Assembly (NCBI GenBank): GCA_029204225.1
Contig: CM055103.1
Span: forward strand, 42,305,368 to 42,369,367
Source of the DNA: Diphasiastrum complanatum
Taxonomy: Eukaryota; Streptophyta; Lycopodiopsida; Lycopodiales; Lycopodiaceae
DNA: 64,000 nucleotides
Direction of reading: 5' to 3'
Under the pieces are notes generated by a model. That model saw nothing but the letters and a program-made list of their open reading frames with translations. It was not told the origin of the DNA and searched no databases. This document shows, in pieces, positions 33,372 to 45,115 of this stretch. A program made the translations under genes and the position numbers. Position 1 is the first letter of the stretch. Each line of letters opens with the position of its first letter.

Positions 33372-33973
33372 ATGGCACGGTATCGCAAAGCTCTCTCCTA
33401 CATGCTCACCAATCCTTATTACTATCCAGTAGCGAGGCAAGAACCGTTTCCTGCCACCAAGTTCAAGAACATAATCTTTTGGCCTAAACTCACAGGCGTG
33501 GATACCGGCAACTTAGCTGAAGACATGGTCACCAACTACCGAGTATTCTACCAGAAGCACCCTGGCAATCCTGACGGGATGTCAAATATTTTGCAGATAA
33601 TTGCGGCCTGGTGGCATTTCTGACAGAACTCAGAGGTTTTTGGGATCGAGGGTTACCCCCAATCGCCCTTGATATCAATAAACCCTTGTGCACGCAAGAC
33701 GACCATATCAACATTGCAAGGCTCTATTATCGCGCTGCACTCACTTTCGCCCTGCATATTGATGTGGTGGAGCTATGGAAAACCCATAACTTTCTCCAGG
33801 GTATGCTCCATTATTACAAACCCATGCCCTTCCTGAACAAATTACGGTGGCAAATGATGGAGGGCATTGGCATGACAATCTACCACTCCCAACAACAACA
33901 GTCTCGCCTCCAAGAAGCACAAAAGATCCAGGACGAAAAGGCGTCGATTGGTGTGGGACCACCAATCCAATAA
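33372..33973 (+). pseudogene. element 4 second gene, unknown domain shared with 62.1-62.5 kb
   Basis: Frame 33372-33623 (MARYRKALSYML..., NYRVFYQKHPG) shifts near 33605 and continues to 33971 with LRGFWDRGLPPIALDINKPL and INIARLYYRAALTFAL. The same pattern (W-D-x2-LPPI-x2-D-x-NK-x-L, then IA-x2-YY-x-A) recurs in the gag-only element at 62.1-62.5 kb. I do not recognise the domain. It follows gag and abuts the polypurine tract, where an autonomous element would carry pol or an envelope-like gene. Conservation of residues between two diverged copies suggests past selection. Confidence 0.65.
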
Positions 33974-33985
33974 GGAGGGGAATAA
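33972..33985 (+). other. polypurine tract of element 4
   Basis: AAGGAGGGGAATAA directly before the 3' LTR. Confidence 0.75.
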
Positions 33986-34799
33986 TGTTAGCAACTGTGC
34001 TAACACATAGAAAATAAAAAAGAAAGAAATAAAACTCCGTGGCATGTGTTTTGTAAGACCACGTATGAGTATCTGTCAATAAACTTCAGCCATGGCATGT
34101 GTTTTGTAAGTCCATGAGTAGAAGCTTAAATAATAATAAAATAGCTTAAACTTAGATTTAGAACTTAGACTTAAGAAACTTAAGATTAGAAATATTTTAT
34201 CTTAAGTTTTTCTAAGTTAAGAAATTTGAAGTTCTAAATCCTAAGTTAGAAGTTCTAGAAAGGCTAGAAACAGATTAGTCCCATAAGTTAGTAGATACTT
34301 ATGGAAGACCCTCCTTGCCATAAAAGGAGAGGTATTTGCATTGTAAACGACACTTTTGAGATTAAGCTATCTTGCTCTCTATTTTGGAGAATTATCATTC
34401 TATTTCATTTGTGTTCCCTTTGGAAAGGTGCATAGCTTGAGGGAAGGTGCTCAGGCCTCCTCTTGCCTCCTTTTCATCGGTTTTATTGTGGCATGTACAT
34501 TATTGCTTATTTGCTTAAGAAATCTCATTTTATTACCCTTTGGGTGTTAACTTAGGATTTAGTCTAATCACCTTGCTAGTTGGGTAAGCCTTAGTAAGAT
34601 TTTGTATTTTGTCATCTCAGTTAATTTCATTTCTGTTTCGGGCACTAGTTGGGTAAGCCTTAGTGCTTCATCATTGTTTTATTTTCATATTTCCGTTGAA
34701 GCTTGTTGTAGAAACTTAAAAAGTGGACGAATCTCTACATCCCTATACTACATCCGTAAGTAGATCTAGCCACTATAGGAACTAGAAATACTTCCAACA
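33986..34799 (+). repeat. element 4 3' LTR
   Basis: 814 bp, TGTTAGCAAC to CTTCCAACA, colinear with 30593-31413. Scattered substitutions and small indels (for example near 34515) point to an older insertion than element 1. Confidence 0.88.
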
Positions 34800-34865
34800 G
34801 TTACCAATGGCTTCTCAAGGAACTTGGTAAGTGCAGTACATCAAAGGAGGCTTGCACTCTTTTGG

Positions 34866-35277
34866 CCTCATTTCAAAGATGCTATCACAATGTAATATGA
34901 GGTATAAAGTTTTGGAAAAGTTGTGAAGAATTTCAGATCATTAAGATCCAAAATAACTCTAAGATCTTTGATTACTTAAGATAGCACCATTGACAATGTA
35001 GAAAACTAGCTCTATCAATGCATAGAAGCTTCAAACTCTAATAGAACTTGACAAAATCAGATATGAATGATAAAATACTATTGCTGTCTGTAAAAAACCA
35101 ATAAGCTACTGTATTTCACACGTGTGAAGGCAACAAACATCAATCCAATTGATTTTACACACAAACAGTTAAGATATCAACACCAATGTGCACCAATGAG
35201 TATGGAACCCCAAAGACATCTCATGTATAAGCATGAATGAGAGAAGCATTAGGGGAGTTTTGAGCTTCAAAAAGACC
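34866..35277. other. spacer with an LTR-leader-like stretch
   Basis: No coding signal. It contains a perfect TTCACACGTGTGAA palindrome (35115-35128), as in the element 1 LTR, and ends with an 'aaaaagaccctttaag' block similar to 345-355. It is probably a worn LTR or leader piece of a copia. Confidence 0.5.
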
Positions 35278-35279
35278 CT

Positions 35280-36085
35280 TTAAGAATTCGTGCAAGAATT
35301 CTCTTTCGTAATGGAAGGAATGAAAAAAACATCTCTCAAATTCACATTCCTATTAGTAAAGAGGGAAATAGGAATTGTACCAATCCCTTTGATTGCACAC
35401 TCACCATCATTGGCTGTGTAGATAACCTTCTTGTCAACTTCAAATGCCATCAAGGATGAGTAATTCTCCTCATGATATGTCATATGTGATGTAGCTCCAC
35501 TATCAATCCACCAAGGATCAATGTCTCCATCATTAGCCAACAAGCAAGATGACATAATAAAAGCATCATTTGAGATTTGTTCATCAACACCATCTTCATC
35601 AATAGTTAGGTTGGATTTCTTGTCACCTTGATCTCTCTTCTTCTTGTAGCAATCACTAACAAAATGCCCTTTGATTCCACAATATAAGCACTTTAAATTT
35701 GACCTATCTTTCTTTTTCTTAACAAAAGATGAAGACTCACCTTGATCTTGACCCTTTGACCACTTGATTTTGCCTTTTCCCTTGAATTTGCTTTTGATGA
35801 ACATAGCCTCCTCTCCATCAACTTGAGATGTAGATCCACCTCCTCTTGAGATGTAGATCCACCTCCTCTTGATTGAATCCTAAACTCGAGCTCCTCGTTC
35901 ACTAAAATCTCTTGCAAATCCACCATGCTTGGTAAAGTCTTTTGAATGGAAAAGCTTTGAACAAGATTAGCATAATCATCCAACAAGCCATTAAGAACAA
36001 CTTGAACAAGTTCCATCTCATTAATGCTCTCATTAATACATGCAAGCTCATCAATGTATGCTTTAACCCTCAAAAACAAAGCATG
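35280..36085 (-). pseudogene. copia gag/protease fragment with 23-bp duplication
   Basis: Minus strand. The gag C-terminal half (36079 down) has ALFLRVKAYIDELAC, then a knuckle LKCLYCGIKGHFVSDC (about 35698-35648) and protease PWWIDSGATSHMT (about 35520-35480), ending near 35280. A tandem 23-bp duplication (35824-35846 and 35847-35869) puts the two halves out of frame. No integrase or RT follows. Confidence 0.85.
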
Positions 36086-36128
36086 AGCACTCTCTAAGGT
36101 AGAGAGAAAATAGGTTCCAAAAATAATA

Positions 36129-36762
36129 TGTTTTTCATTGTTTTGGGATCTACTAGAGATCTAAGACCCTAATCAGGGTGAATCCAATGATCGATTAGGT
36201 TAGATGTTAGGGTTAGAGTATGATGAATTCAGAGAAGCCCTAAAATGATCAGATCCGAGTTTCAAATGTATAAATATGTGATGGGTTCTCCATCAAATTA
36301 TGAGTAAAATCGAGATCTTCCTTCATGACTAGTTTGTATCTATCTTTTGAATGATGATTGCTATTGCCATATGAATTTTTGTGATCATTAGATGTATTTG
36401 AAGGTCCAGGTATAGTACACAGGTAGCAGCAGGTCATACACTCACACATGTGAAGAGTTTAGCATGGTTTTGGAGCCAACTTGAGGAGTTCAAGCCAAGA
36501 TAAGCTAGAAATCAATGTATTGATTAGTAATCTAGCTTGTACATCTTGATTGGATCTTTTATAGGTGTCTTTTCCATCATTTCTAGGATCAATTGGATTT
36601 ATTTTGCTGCATTTTCAACGTAAACATCCTATCTAACTCCTATGATTAGGACCTAACCTACCTAGGCTAGTCTACAAATGTCACAAATTGGATTCACATG
36701 TGTGAATTACAATGTACATCAAAAAATTACACACAAACCAAGCTAAAATTTGTCATTTTTCA
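36129..36762 (-). repeat. probable 3' LTR of the following copia remnant
   Basis: Non-coding stretch ending ...CATTTTTCA at 36762, directly followed by a minus-strand polypurine tract (near 36763-36774) and the RNase H end of a minus-strand copia. It holds CACATGTG palindromes (36449 and 36696 areas). The left end is uncertain and no partner LTR was found. Confidence 0.5.
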
Positions 36763-36774
36763 TACTCCTCCTCA

Positions 36775-38340
36775 AATATAGCTTGGGAAACTATGGTACA
36801 TTTGTCAATTACTCCAAGTAATGATCTTAACTCAATGAAAGAATTCTTAGGCAAAGATTCAGTAAGCAAATTAGCTAAGCAATCCAATGATGGCAGAGAG
36901 TTTGATGTCTTCAGCTTGCATCTTCTCCTTCACAAAATAATGAGCAATCTCGATATGCTTGCTCCTTGCATGGAATGTAGAATTGATGGCAAGTTATTGG
37001 CTAATTGGTTGTCACAATGGAACCTCCTCAGCCTCCATGACTTGAAACTCCAACCAAAGCCTTTTGAGCCATAAGACCTCCTTGCATATTGATGTCAAGG
37101 CCTTATACTCGGATTCAGTTGATGATAGTAAAATAGTATCTTGCTTTTTGAAAAGCCATGATACTACATCATCACAAAGGAATGTGGCAAATGCACTTGT
37201 AGACTTTTGATCCATTTTTTTACCTGCAAAATCCAAGTCCAAGTAGGCTCTTAATTCAAGATTAGTCCCTTTGTAAGGTATGCCAAAATTTCTAGTTGAT
37301 GAGATGTATCTTAGGACCCTTTTGGCCATTTTCCAATGTGACACAAGAGGACTTTGCATATATTGGCTTAATTTACTGACACGATAACTAAGGTCAGGTC
37401 TAGTTATATTTAAGGAGATCAAGGATCCTAGAGCCTTCTATAGAGAGTGATGTCCTCAAAGGATGCTTCATCATCTCTTATAGATTCTTTTACACTTTTT
37501 TCCATTATGCCTTTACAACTCTTCATTCCAAATCTATCTAGGATGGATGTAGCATATTTAGATTGACATATGAAGCTAAAATACATGCCTCTTACAACTT
37601 ATATTCCTACAATGAAGTGCAATAGGCCGAGATCAACCATCTTGAACTCTTTAGACGCAACAACTTTGACATCTCTTATGCCATGTAGATCATTTTCACT
37701 TAAAATTATGTCATCTACATACAAAACAAGTAAAATGATCTTTCCATCAATGAACCTCATTTATAATGAAGGATTATAAGAGCTCATTACAAAGCTATTG
37801 GAGACTAGAGTACCAAGTTCTAGGTGCTTGCTTGAGTGCATACAGACTCCTCTTCAAGAAACATAATTTCTATACTTTTTTTATGAAGCCCTAGTCTTGC
37901 CTCATGTACATTTATTCAGTAGTCATTGAGGAATCCATTTGTAACATTCAGTTGGAAGAGCATTCAATTGAAAGTAGTAGCAAGACTAGTGACCAATCTT
38001 ATTGTATGCTTTGCAAGATTTGATTCCTAAGCATGAGGAATCTAGAAGTGTTATTGGATTCATAAGTTTTTTTTAGTAAATTCCATTCTCTTTGGTTGAA
38101 GTACAAGTGGCCGCCTTCTTTTAGAGTTCATTACTAACATTCATCTTTATACAATGCCATCCTAGTCTTGCCTTTTTCTTGTATCAACTCTTGTCCTCCA
38201 ATAGGCTCATCCTCTTCATCTAGGACCATGTCAATGAGATCTTGGAGCACTAATAGTGAATTCATTCTACTTTCCATATGGAATAATTTGTAGAATTCAA
38301 CCTCTCACTAGGTTCAACAAGGAATGCTCCAATGGACCCC
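36775..38340 (-). pseudogene. copia with internal deletion: RNase H, RT and gag start
   Basis: Minus strand. The gag start lies at 38340 (MGSIGAFLVEPSERL) and its remains run to about 38010. It is then fused to RT (37980-37430, with an LVLYVDDI-like site at about 37704-37725) and RNase H (37422-37012, with SLNITRPDLSYRVSKLSQYM and SSTESEYKAL). Protease, integrase and the RT start are deleted. Multiple stops. The RNase H end lies near the 36762 LTR boundary. Confidence 0.82.
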
Positions 38341-38461
38341 ATCTTCCTAGTGACTTGTACTAGATTGTACTTCTCATCCCTCCCTAGATTCTTTTCTCAG
38401 AATTTGCTCACGTGCAACTCATTTGAAATTCACAAAGATTCAAGTAGCAAGATTCAACTTG

Positions 38462-38940
38462 GATGGTCGAGATCAAGCCAACTCATGGAGTTTCTTCAAT
38501 TATCAATCTTGATGCCAATCAAGATGTGGAGGGGTCGAGGCTTGAGGAGGAGCATCTTCAAGCAATTACACCAAGAAGATCTATGAGAGTTAGATTCGAA
38601 CCAAGGAGGCTCACATATGTGGAGAAAGACAAGAAAGTAGAGGATGGCACCTCATATCATGCATTTTTCATCTCTCATGATGAGCCAAGAGATGCTTAAG
38701 ATGCCTTCCAATCAAATGAGCAATTTGAAGTCATGTCAAAGGAGTATGAAGCCTTGACTTCTAAAAATATTTGGGAGCTTGTGGATCCACCTATCAACAA
38801 GCATGTTGTTGGATGCAAGTGGGTGTTTTTAGTGAAGTACAACAATGATGGGTCTAAAAATTCAAAGCAAGACTATGTGCCAAGGATATGCTCAAATTCA
38901 TGGTCTTGATTATGAAGACACCTTTGTTTTGGTTCAGTAC
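38462..38940 (+). pseudogene. copia hinge/RT N-terminal fragment
   Basis: Plus strand: the integrase-RT hinge (ITPRRSMRVRFEPRRLTY) and the start of RT (WELVDPPINKHVVGCKWVF), interrupted by a stop at 38697-38699 and shifts. Similarity ends near 38940, at the entry to the AT-rich region. Confidence 0.8.
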
Positions 38941-41900
38941 AACAGAACATAAGGCTAATTGATTATATATTTTTTCATTTACAAGTATTACAAGATGAGA
39001 TCGATGTAGGTTCTGGTTGATGTGCTTCATTGCATTATAATTTTCATAAATCAATGTCATATTTTAGAAAATATACAGGAAAAAAATGCTACTTAGTCAT
39101 CTTGTTAGGATTCTGGCCATTGATTTTTGTTGTCATTTGAAATGTAATTAGTCCAGAGAGTATAATTAGTCTAGAGAGTATAAATTAAGAGAGCCAACTA
39201 TTTTCTACTTCTAGTTTTCTTTATAGTGTTAATTGTTGGGTCACCACATCATATCACCTACACTCATGTCATTATCATTTTATATCAACCATTTGAGGCT
39301 TAAAACAAGTTTTGCAATTTGTTCATGATTTTATATATTCAAGTAACCTTTAAATCATTTATGAAAGCCCTTGAATATTTATAGTTTTGTCACAATTTTT
39401 TTTTTTCAAATTTTACTTCATTTAAAAATATACAACATTACGAGTCATGTATCTATCTGCTATCAAAGTTTGAATAAAAAATCTTGTGCTAGATTATTTA
39501 GACCTCACATCTATAATATGTTTTGTAATGTTTAAAAAATAAAAATTCTATAACTAGCTAAAAATTGGAATGTGTCATGTCTATGCCTCTTCGGTTATGT
39601 TGTAGAAGATGTTGATTTGTTGGTCACGAATCTCAATAATGAACATACATTTTTTCATATATACATTTATATTTTATCTAGGTATATTAAATAATGTGAT
39701 TTAATGTATAGCTTATAGCATAATTATGCTAATCATCTGCTATTTGAAAGAGTCATGTATTTTGAAACATGTTTCATAACCTACATACACATATGCTACA
39801 AGCCTTCAAGAATTATTTGTGACTTAGAATGCATCATCACTACATGATACCAGTTTTCTATAAATAATATGATGAGAGTTTAGATGTAGATGAGCTTTTC
39901 TTAAAAAGAATATTATAAATTATGATGAATTCTGTGTGACTATAAGCATAAGTGATTGTATTCATCCCTAATTCTAGACTCTTTACCAACGTACATGTTA
40001 TATAGCTCATTTTTATGATTAACATGTAGAAATGATGAATATCAACGTTAATTATTGATGATACAAAGAAAATAATGTAATACATCACTTTCATATTCAT
40101 CAATATTTATCAATTAGATTTTGAAATCATGAAATACTCCATGTGTCATTCATATATATAATCATAGCATTTGCAAGGGTAATGATTTGATGTGTATAGA
40201 ACATGTATTAAATTTTTCAAAAATGATTTATTAAGCTAACATATATTGAATGTAATTGTATAGGCCTCAACACCTTAGTTTTAAAATAACCATCAAGGAT
40301 GACATATGTCAAAAAAATTGAACATGAAATTAATATGTCATACTTGCCAACTATCAAGCATCATGTAAAATCATTTGAAGACAGAGAAGTTGTTAATTAT
40401 ATTTGTTGTATTATAGTAATCGATTCTTTCTATTTATAAATTTCAATGAGTCTTTTCATAAATATAAAATTACTCATAGAAATTTCAGCTATGTATATAT
40501 TGTAATAGAGTGACAAAAAAATTGTCTTTATATATATGTACATCTAGTTTTGATGACATAGCTTACATTATATCAGCTATATCTATTATGTATTCAACAT
40601 ATGTAGCATCATTCTCAAATAATATGAATGAATTTATACACCATTCAATAATAAATGCAATGTGAAGTAGTTGAAAAAATCAACATACTTATACATATCT
40701 CAATATTTCAATAATTTGACTTGTTTTATAAACATTTTTTTTTTAAAATACTCTTTATCAAGTGATAGCTTAAACTTTGTTATAAAGTAGTAACTTCTAT
40801 AGTTGATTTTCATGATCATGTGAAAGGATAGCATATGAATTATGCTTTTATAAAAATATCCAATGTTTGGTCATAACATGGCTAGATAAAATGATGAGAT
40901 AATATTGGTATTTTGTCACATTGTGAAATATCTTAAAAGTGGACTGTACATTACGATATGAAAGTGAAAAATTATGTTTCTATCATATAAAAATTAGAAA
41001 TATTTGAGATTAACAACCAATGGTTTGCAAGTTGCTTCATAGAGAAGCATTGCTAATAGAAGATCGTATATGTTATATTAGATTCAAAGGATTATTGTAT
41101 CCAATAAAATAATATTATCAAAGTAATGTATTTGACATAGTTTGAAGTTGACATTACATGATATTTAGTATAGTTCATGAAAAAATATATATAAATATCA
41201 TGTTTAAACAGATGTGGAGTCCAAGCAAATGAGTGTAGATCTTAGTAATCAATAAATTGTGAAAGCAAGACTGATATTATCTATGCAAATTGAGACCAGG
41301 TCTCTAGAACAAAAAAAAAGAAGATAGCAAGCTTTTGTATGCTATTGATCTAATAAATTGTTAGTATAAAATCATTTCAAATTTCACTTAATTGTTATGC
41401 ATCTAAAAAAAAAAAGGTCATGCAAATGCTTTTTTCACATTCAATATTGTTATGTGAGTGTTTTTTTTTTTTTTTATTAACATATTCACTTTACAATATA
41501 AGCCAAAATAAGATGACATTTCAAACTATCAATGACAAAATTACTTCTCCTTATCAAATGTGTCTAGCTAATGAATATATATGAGATTGATATAGCAAAT
41601 GTTCATATTCATTCTTAAACAAAAATCTCAAAAATAGGTATAGTGAGGATTTTTTAACCAACTAAAAAAAAATGACTCTTATAAAACTAAAAATATATAA
41701 TATATAACTTCACAAAGCCCTTGATGTAGTCTATGAATTAGAAAAATAATTAATTAATTATATAATATAGAACTAATATGATAGTATTCAATTATGTTCA
41801 TCTATGGCTTTGATAGTATTATTGGTAATAAAAGTTAGTGTAAATAAAAAGTAATATCATTAGTTCTTGCTATGAAAGTGAAAGGGGCAAAAACACTAAA

Positions 41901-43004
41901 GTATAATTAAAGACATCCATGTGTTCATAGTATAGATCATCATTAGAATGCTAAGTTATCAAAGTCAAATTTTGAGTATATTTTTTAAATCATAGTTTAT
42001 GATATTTTTTAAGAAATAATTACAAAAATGTATCTATTTTATTTTTGCAGTGGTAGCTAATTAAATTGATTTGATAAAGTATAATGAGTACATTAAAAAA
42101 TAGGTCTAAGCCAAATAAAAAGACAAGACTCCAAATGTCCACCAAAAAAATAGCATGGATTTAAACTTGCAATATGTGAGCTTATTTAATTTGAGTAGGA
42201 TGGAATCGTATTCAAGCTTTGTTAAAAATATTATACTAACTCTATTGAAATAAAATAAAAAAATAATTTCTATCAAGATGACCCAAATTTAATGGATAAT
42301 TATCACCATTTTATCTCTTCTATACTTGTCACATGTAAGGCTCCATTCTTGATATTCAAAATGTAGTTTTCAAATTTATATGTATACGAAATTATTCTTA
42401 AAGTATTTCATCCAAAAGTTAGGAGATATTTTTTGATTTGATTCCAATTGTAAGCACTCCAAATTTAGTAAAAATGGAATATTCAAGCAAATAGTATTCA
42501 ACTTATAAATTATTTTATTAAAAAATTAAGATAATTATATGCACAACAATATTTAATCATGTTCTTTATCTTAATACTTATTAGATATATTCTTTTCTGT
42601 CAAGAAAACTATTCGATATATTGAATTATTTATATGGTCCACTTGATATGTTTGACATATGAGATGCTTTGAAGACTCTATAATCTTAAAAATATTATGT
42701 ATTTTCTCATGATGTTCATGATTTAATATATGGATCATAAAGCAATGATTTCATGCATTTGATTTTATCCGTATCACATTTTCTCATTTCTATATCATTT
42801 TAAATTACTTAAATCTATTTATCTCTCATTCTTTAACATTTTATTTCTAGCAATTGAATGTAATATCACTAGGAGTAGAATAATTGCAATACCACAAGTA
42901 TTAAGAATGTTAAAATATACCTCCTATTAATGGTTTTTTTTTTTTAAGCTAAAAATTTTCATATTGATAAGAGTAGATGTGATGTGAAAAGAAAATGCTA
43001 AAAA
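38941..43004. other. AT-rich gene desert
   Basis: About 4 kb, strongly AT-rich, with A and T homopolymers and no retroelement motif, convincing open frame or tandem array seen on either strand. It is the only long stretch free of recognisable retroelement sequence. It could be old intergenic DNA or a fully decayed element. Confidence 0.6.
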
Positions 43005-44005
43005 TGTTGGATTATTCTCTTATTAATCGACTAATCAAATTTTTAATCTTCATCCAAGTTTTATCCAAACTTGGAGAATTCTTTGTGTTTCTACACAGTC
43101 TGTAGAATTACTCGAAAACGGTCGGCATTTTTGAGATTTTTGTCTTTCGACATTTTCTCTCACTTTGGCTTTTTGCAAAACGTCAGATGCTTCAAATGTT
43201 AAGAAAATGACGTTGGCGAAGACCTTCGTATTATTCGTATTTTTTGCATAATAGTTTATGTTCATTTCTATAGAGTTACAGTTTATGTTCAAATCTACAT
43301 ACAGATTGTTTACGACCAAAACCACTGACTTGCATTAATTTTATCAACAAGTAATTTCTGAGAAGTCCTAACTGGATGGATGCCAGCCCATTACAGCCTG
43401 GATGACACATTTGACGACCTAATTGCTTAGTATAAATAGCTGCTCATAGTTCTACATTATCAAGATTATCATCAAGTATTGAATAGTTAGCATTCTCTCT
43501 CAAGCCTGCAAGCTTGGACACTACTGAGCATTCTAGCTCATTTCTTTAGAGTTTATTAGAGATTGCTATTTTGCTTCTCTTTATCAGTAGTTCCACATCG
43601 CTCAGAGATAGCCTAGAATACGCGGTTTCGATCCACAACTTGTTGTATTCATTTACATATGTTTCATTTTCATACTGAATCATTCTATCTCTTATTGCGT
43701 TCAGGTTTGTATCAGAATTTATGCATCTTTGTAGTTCTTCACGACTGATTATTTGTCTAATAATTCAATGCTTAATGTTTGGCTATGTAATCATTGTAGT
43801 ACTAATGATTTCAAAGTTAGTTACTATAAGATCAAACATGATTTCTATCACTATTGTTTTGTTCAAAATTGATAGGCGTAGTCATGCATAGAGAAAGAGA
43901 AAGATAGTTTATATTCCGCTGCACACGATAGGTTTTAATTCTTGTCGTTCGAATTCTTTTTATTTGAATCTTCTTCGACCTAGTTTTTCATACCTCTTTC
44001 CAACA
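43005..44005 (+). repeat. 5' LTR of copia H
   Basis: 1001 bp, from TGTTGGA to TCCAACA, a classic 7-bp inverted terminus, directly followed by a primer-like site. It has a TATA box, TATAAAT, at 43431-43437. No 3' LTR of H is in the window. Confidence 0.82.
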
Positions 44006-44018
44006 TGGTATCAGAACG
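44006..44018 (+). other. primer binding site of copia H
   Basis: TGGTATCAGAACG adjoins the LTR end; eleven of thirteen bases match the initiator-Met primer site found in the other elements. Confidence 0.75.
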
Positions 44019-44325
44019 TTGATTCTTCAAAGCCTACTACTATAGTAGAGCGGAAGCTCTAATACTTGATATCTTTCGCAATATCAAATTATTTAGTTTG
44101 AATCAATTTGTTTCGGTATCAGAGAATTGATTTCCACAGCATGGTATCTCTCTTAACGTCAATAGACTAAAGTTCCAAATGAATTTAAGATGAAGACCTT
44201 GCTAATTACCAAAGAGTTGTGGGATGTTGTTATAGGTATCAAAGTGAAACCTGAAGATGACAAAGAAAACACAAAGTGAAAAAATCAAAGGATGGTAAAG
44301 CTTTTGAGCTTACTATCCTCAATAT
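44019..44325 (+). pseudogene. copia H leader and gag start, left of element 3
   Basis: Gag N-terminal coding is visible from about 44190 (MKTLLITKELWDVVIG), with one stop and a shift, up to 44325, where element 3 starts. It resumes at 50611 with SDTQIGYVTEPKTSKEVWDIL, the usual continuation of a UBN2-type copia gag. Confidence 0.78.
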
Positions 44326-45098
44326 TGACAAAAATTTCCAAAATTCACATGTGTAGGGAATGTCCACAAGTATGATTGATCTAATTAAGCTTTATGATTA
44401 GCACAATAACCTGATTCTAGACTGATTAACAAGATCTAGTTCAGAAGATATGGCTCAACCACAATCTAGCATGCTAAGCTTCAGAGAATGATAGCAATGA
44501 ATCATAAATGAGCAAAAGTACAAGATATCAGTGTATTAGCATTAGTCTCAGCACGAGTTAGAGAGAGAAAGATAGAGAGATAACAAGCAAAAATTGTGTG
44601 GATCCAGAATGGCATGAGATAGCTACAAAGCTTTGGTTCTTCATTACAAAATATGAGGAGAGCTACACATATTTATGGAGTTTGAGGTAGCTCAAGGTAG
44701 AACCACATCCATCCATCATTTAATGACATCTAAAGTGAAAACTAGATTCTATGTGACATTTGTCACTTCTCATGCATGAAACTCTACCAACTTTAACTAG
44801 AAATGTACAAATCATCTTGCATGTGTCCATTACACTTTGTGCATGCCTTGCATGTCACTATGGATCATTTACAATTAATGCATGTGAATTGCCACGAGTT
44901 TCTACAAGCATAATTTTGCTAATTCTATGTCTACAAACTATATGCAAGTTGTACTCATCATTCTAGATATGACATATCCATGTAGCTCGATTCTATCTAG
45001 GCCAAACTTGGCATTTTGCATTTATGAACAACATACTTGCATGGTACAATATTTGTAGCAATCCTAAAGTCAAGATGGATTATTTTTCCATTTCAACA
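44326..45098 (-). repeat. element 3 3' LTR
   Basis: 773 bp. The outer 240 and 75 bases match the other LTR. The middle (about 44570-45020) does not. Confidence 0.85.
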
Positions 45099-45107
45099 CT
45101 CCTCCTA
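45099..45107 (-). other. polypurine tract of element 3
   Basis: On the minus strand TTAGGAGGAG-like purines directly before the 3' LTR. Confidence 0.7.
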
Positions 45108-45115
45108 AACACAAT

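Larger units (their letters stand above)
30593..34799 (+). mobile_element. element 4: non-autonomous gag-type LTR element, tRNA-Asp primer
   Basis: A 4207-bp plus-strand element with LTRs 30593-31413 and 33986-34799. The target duplication is GTTAT (30588-30592) and GTTAC (34800-34804), one change. The PBS is TGGCGCCGTTGCCG and there is a polypurine tract before the 3' LTR. The interior (2572 bp) encodes only a gag and a second region of unknown function; protease, integrase and RT are absent. The primer type is like that of Athila-group gypsy elements, which suggests the source of its enzymes; that part is inference. Confidence 0.88.

Noticed and set aside
38941-43004. Organelle DNA transfer, suggested by the AT richness
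   Set aside because: No plastid or mitochondrial gene, rRNA or tRNA sequence was recognised.
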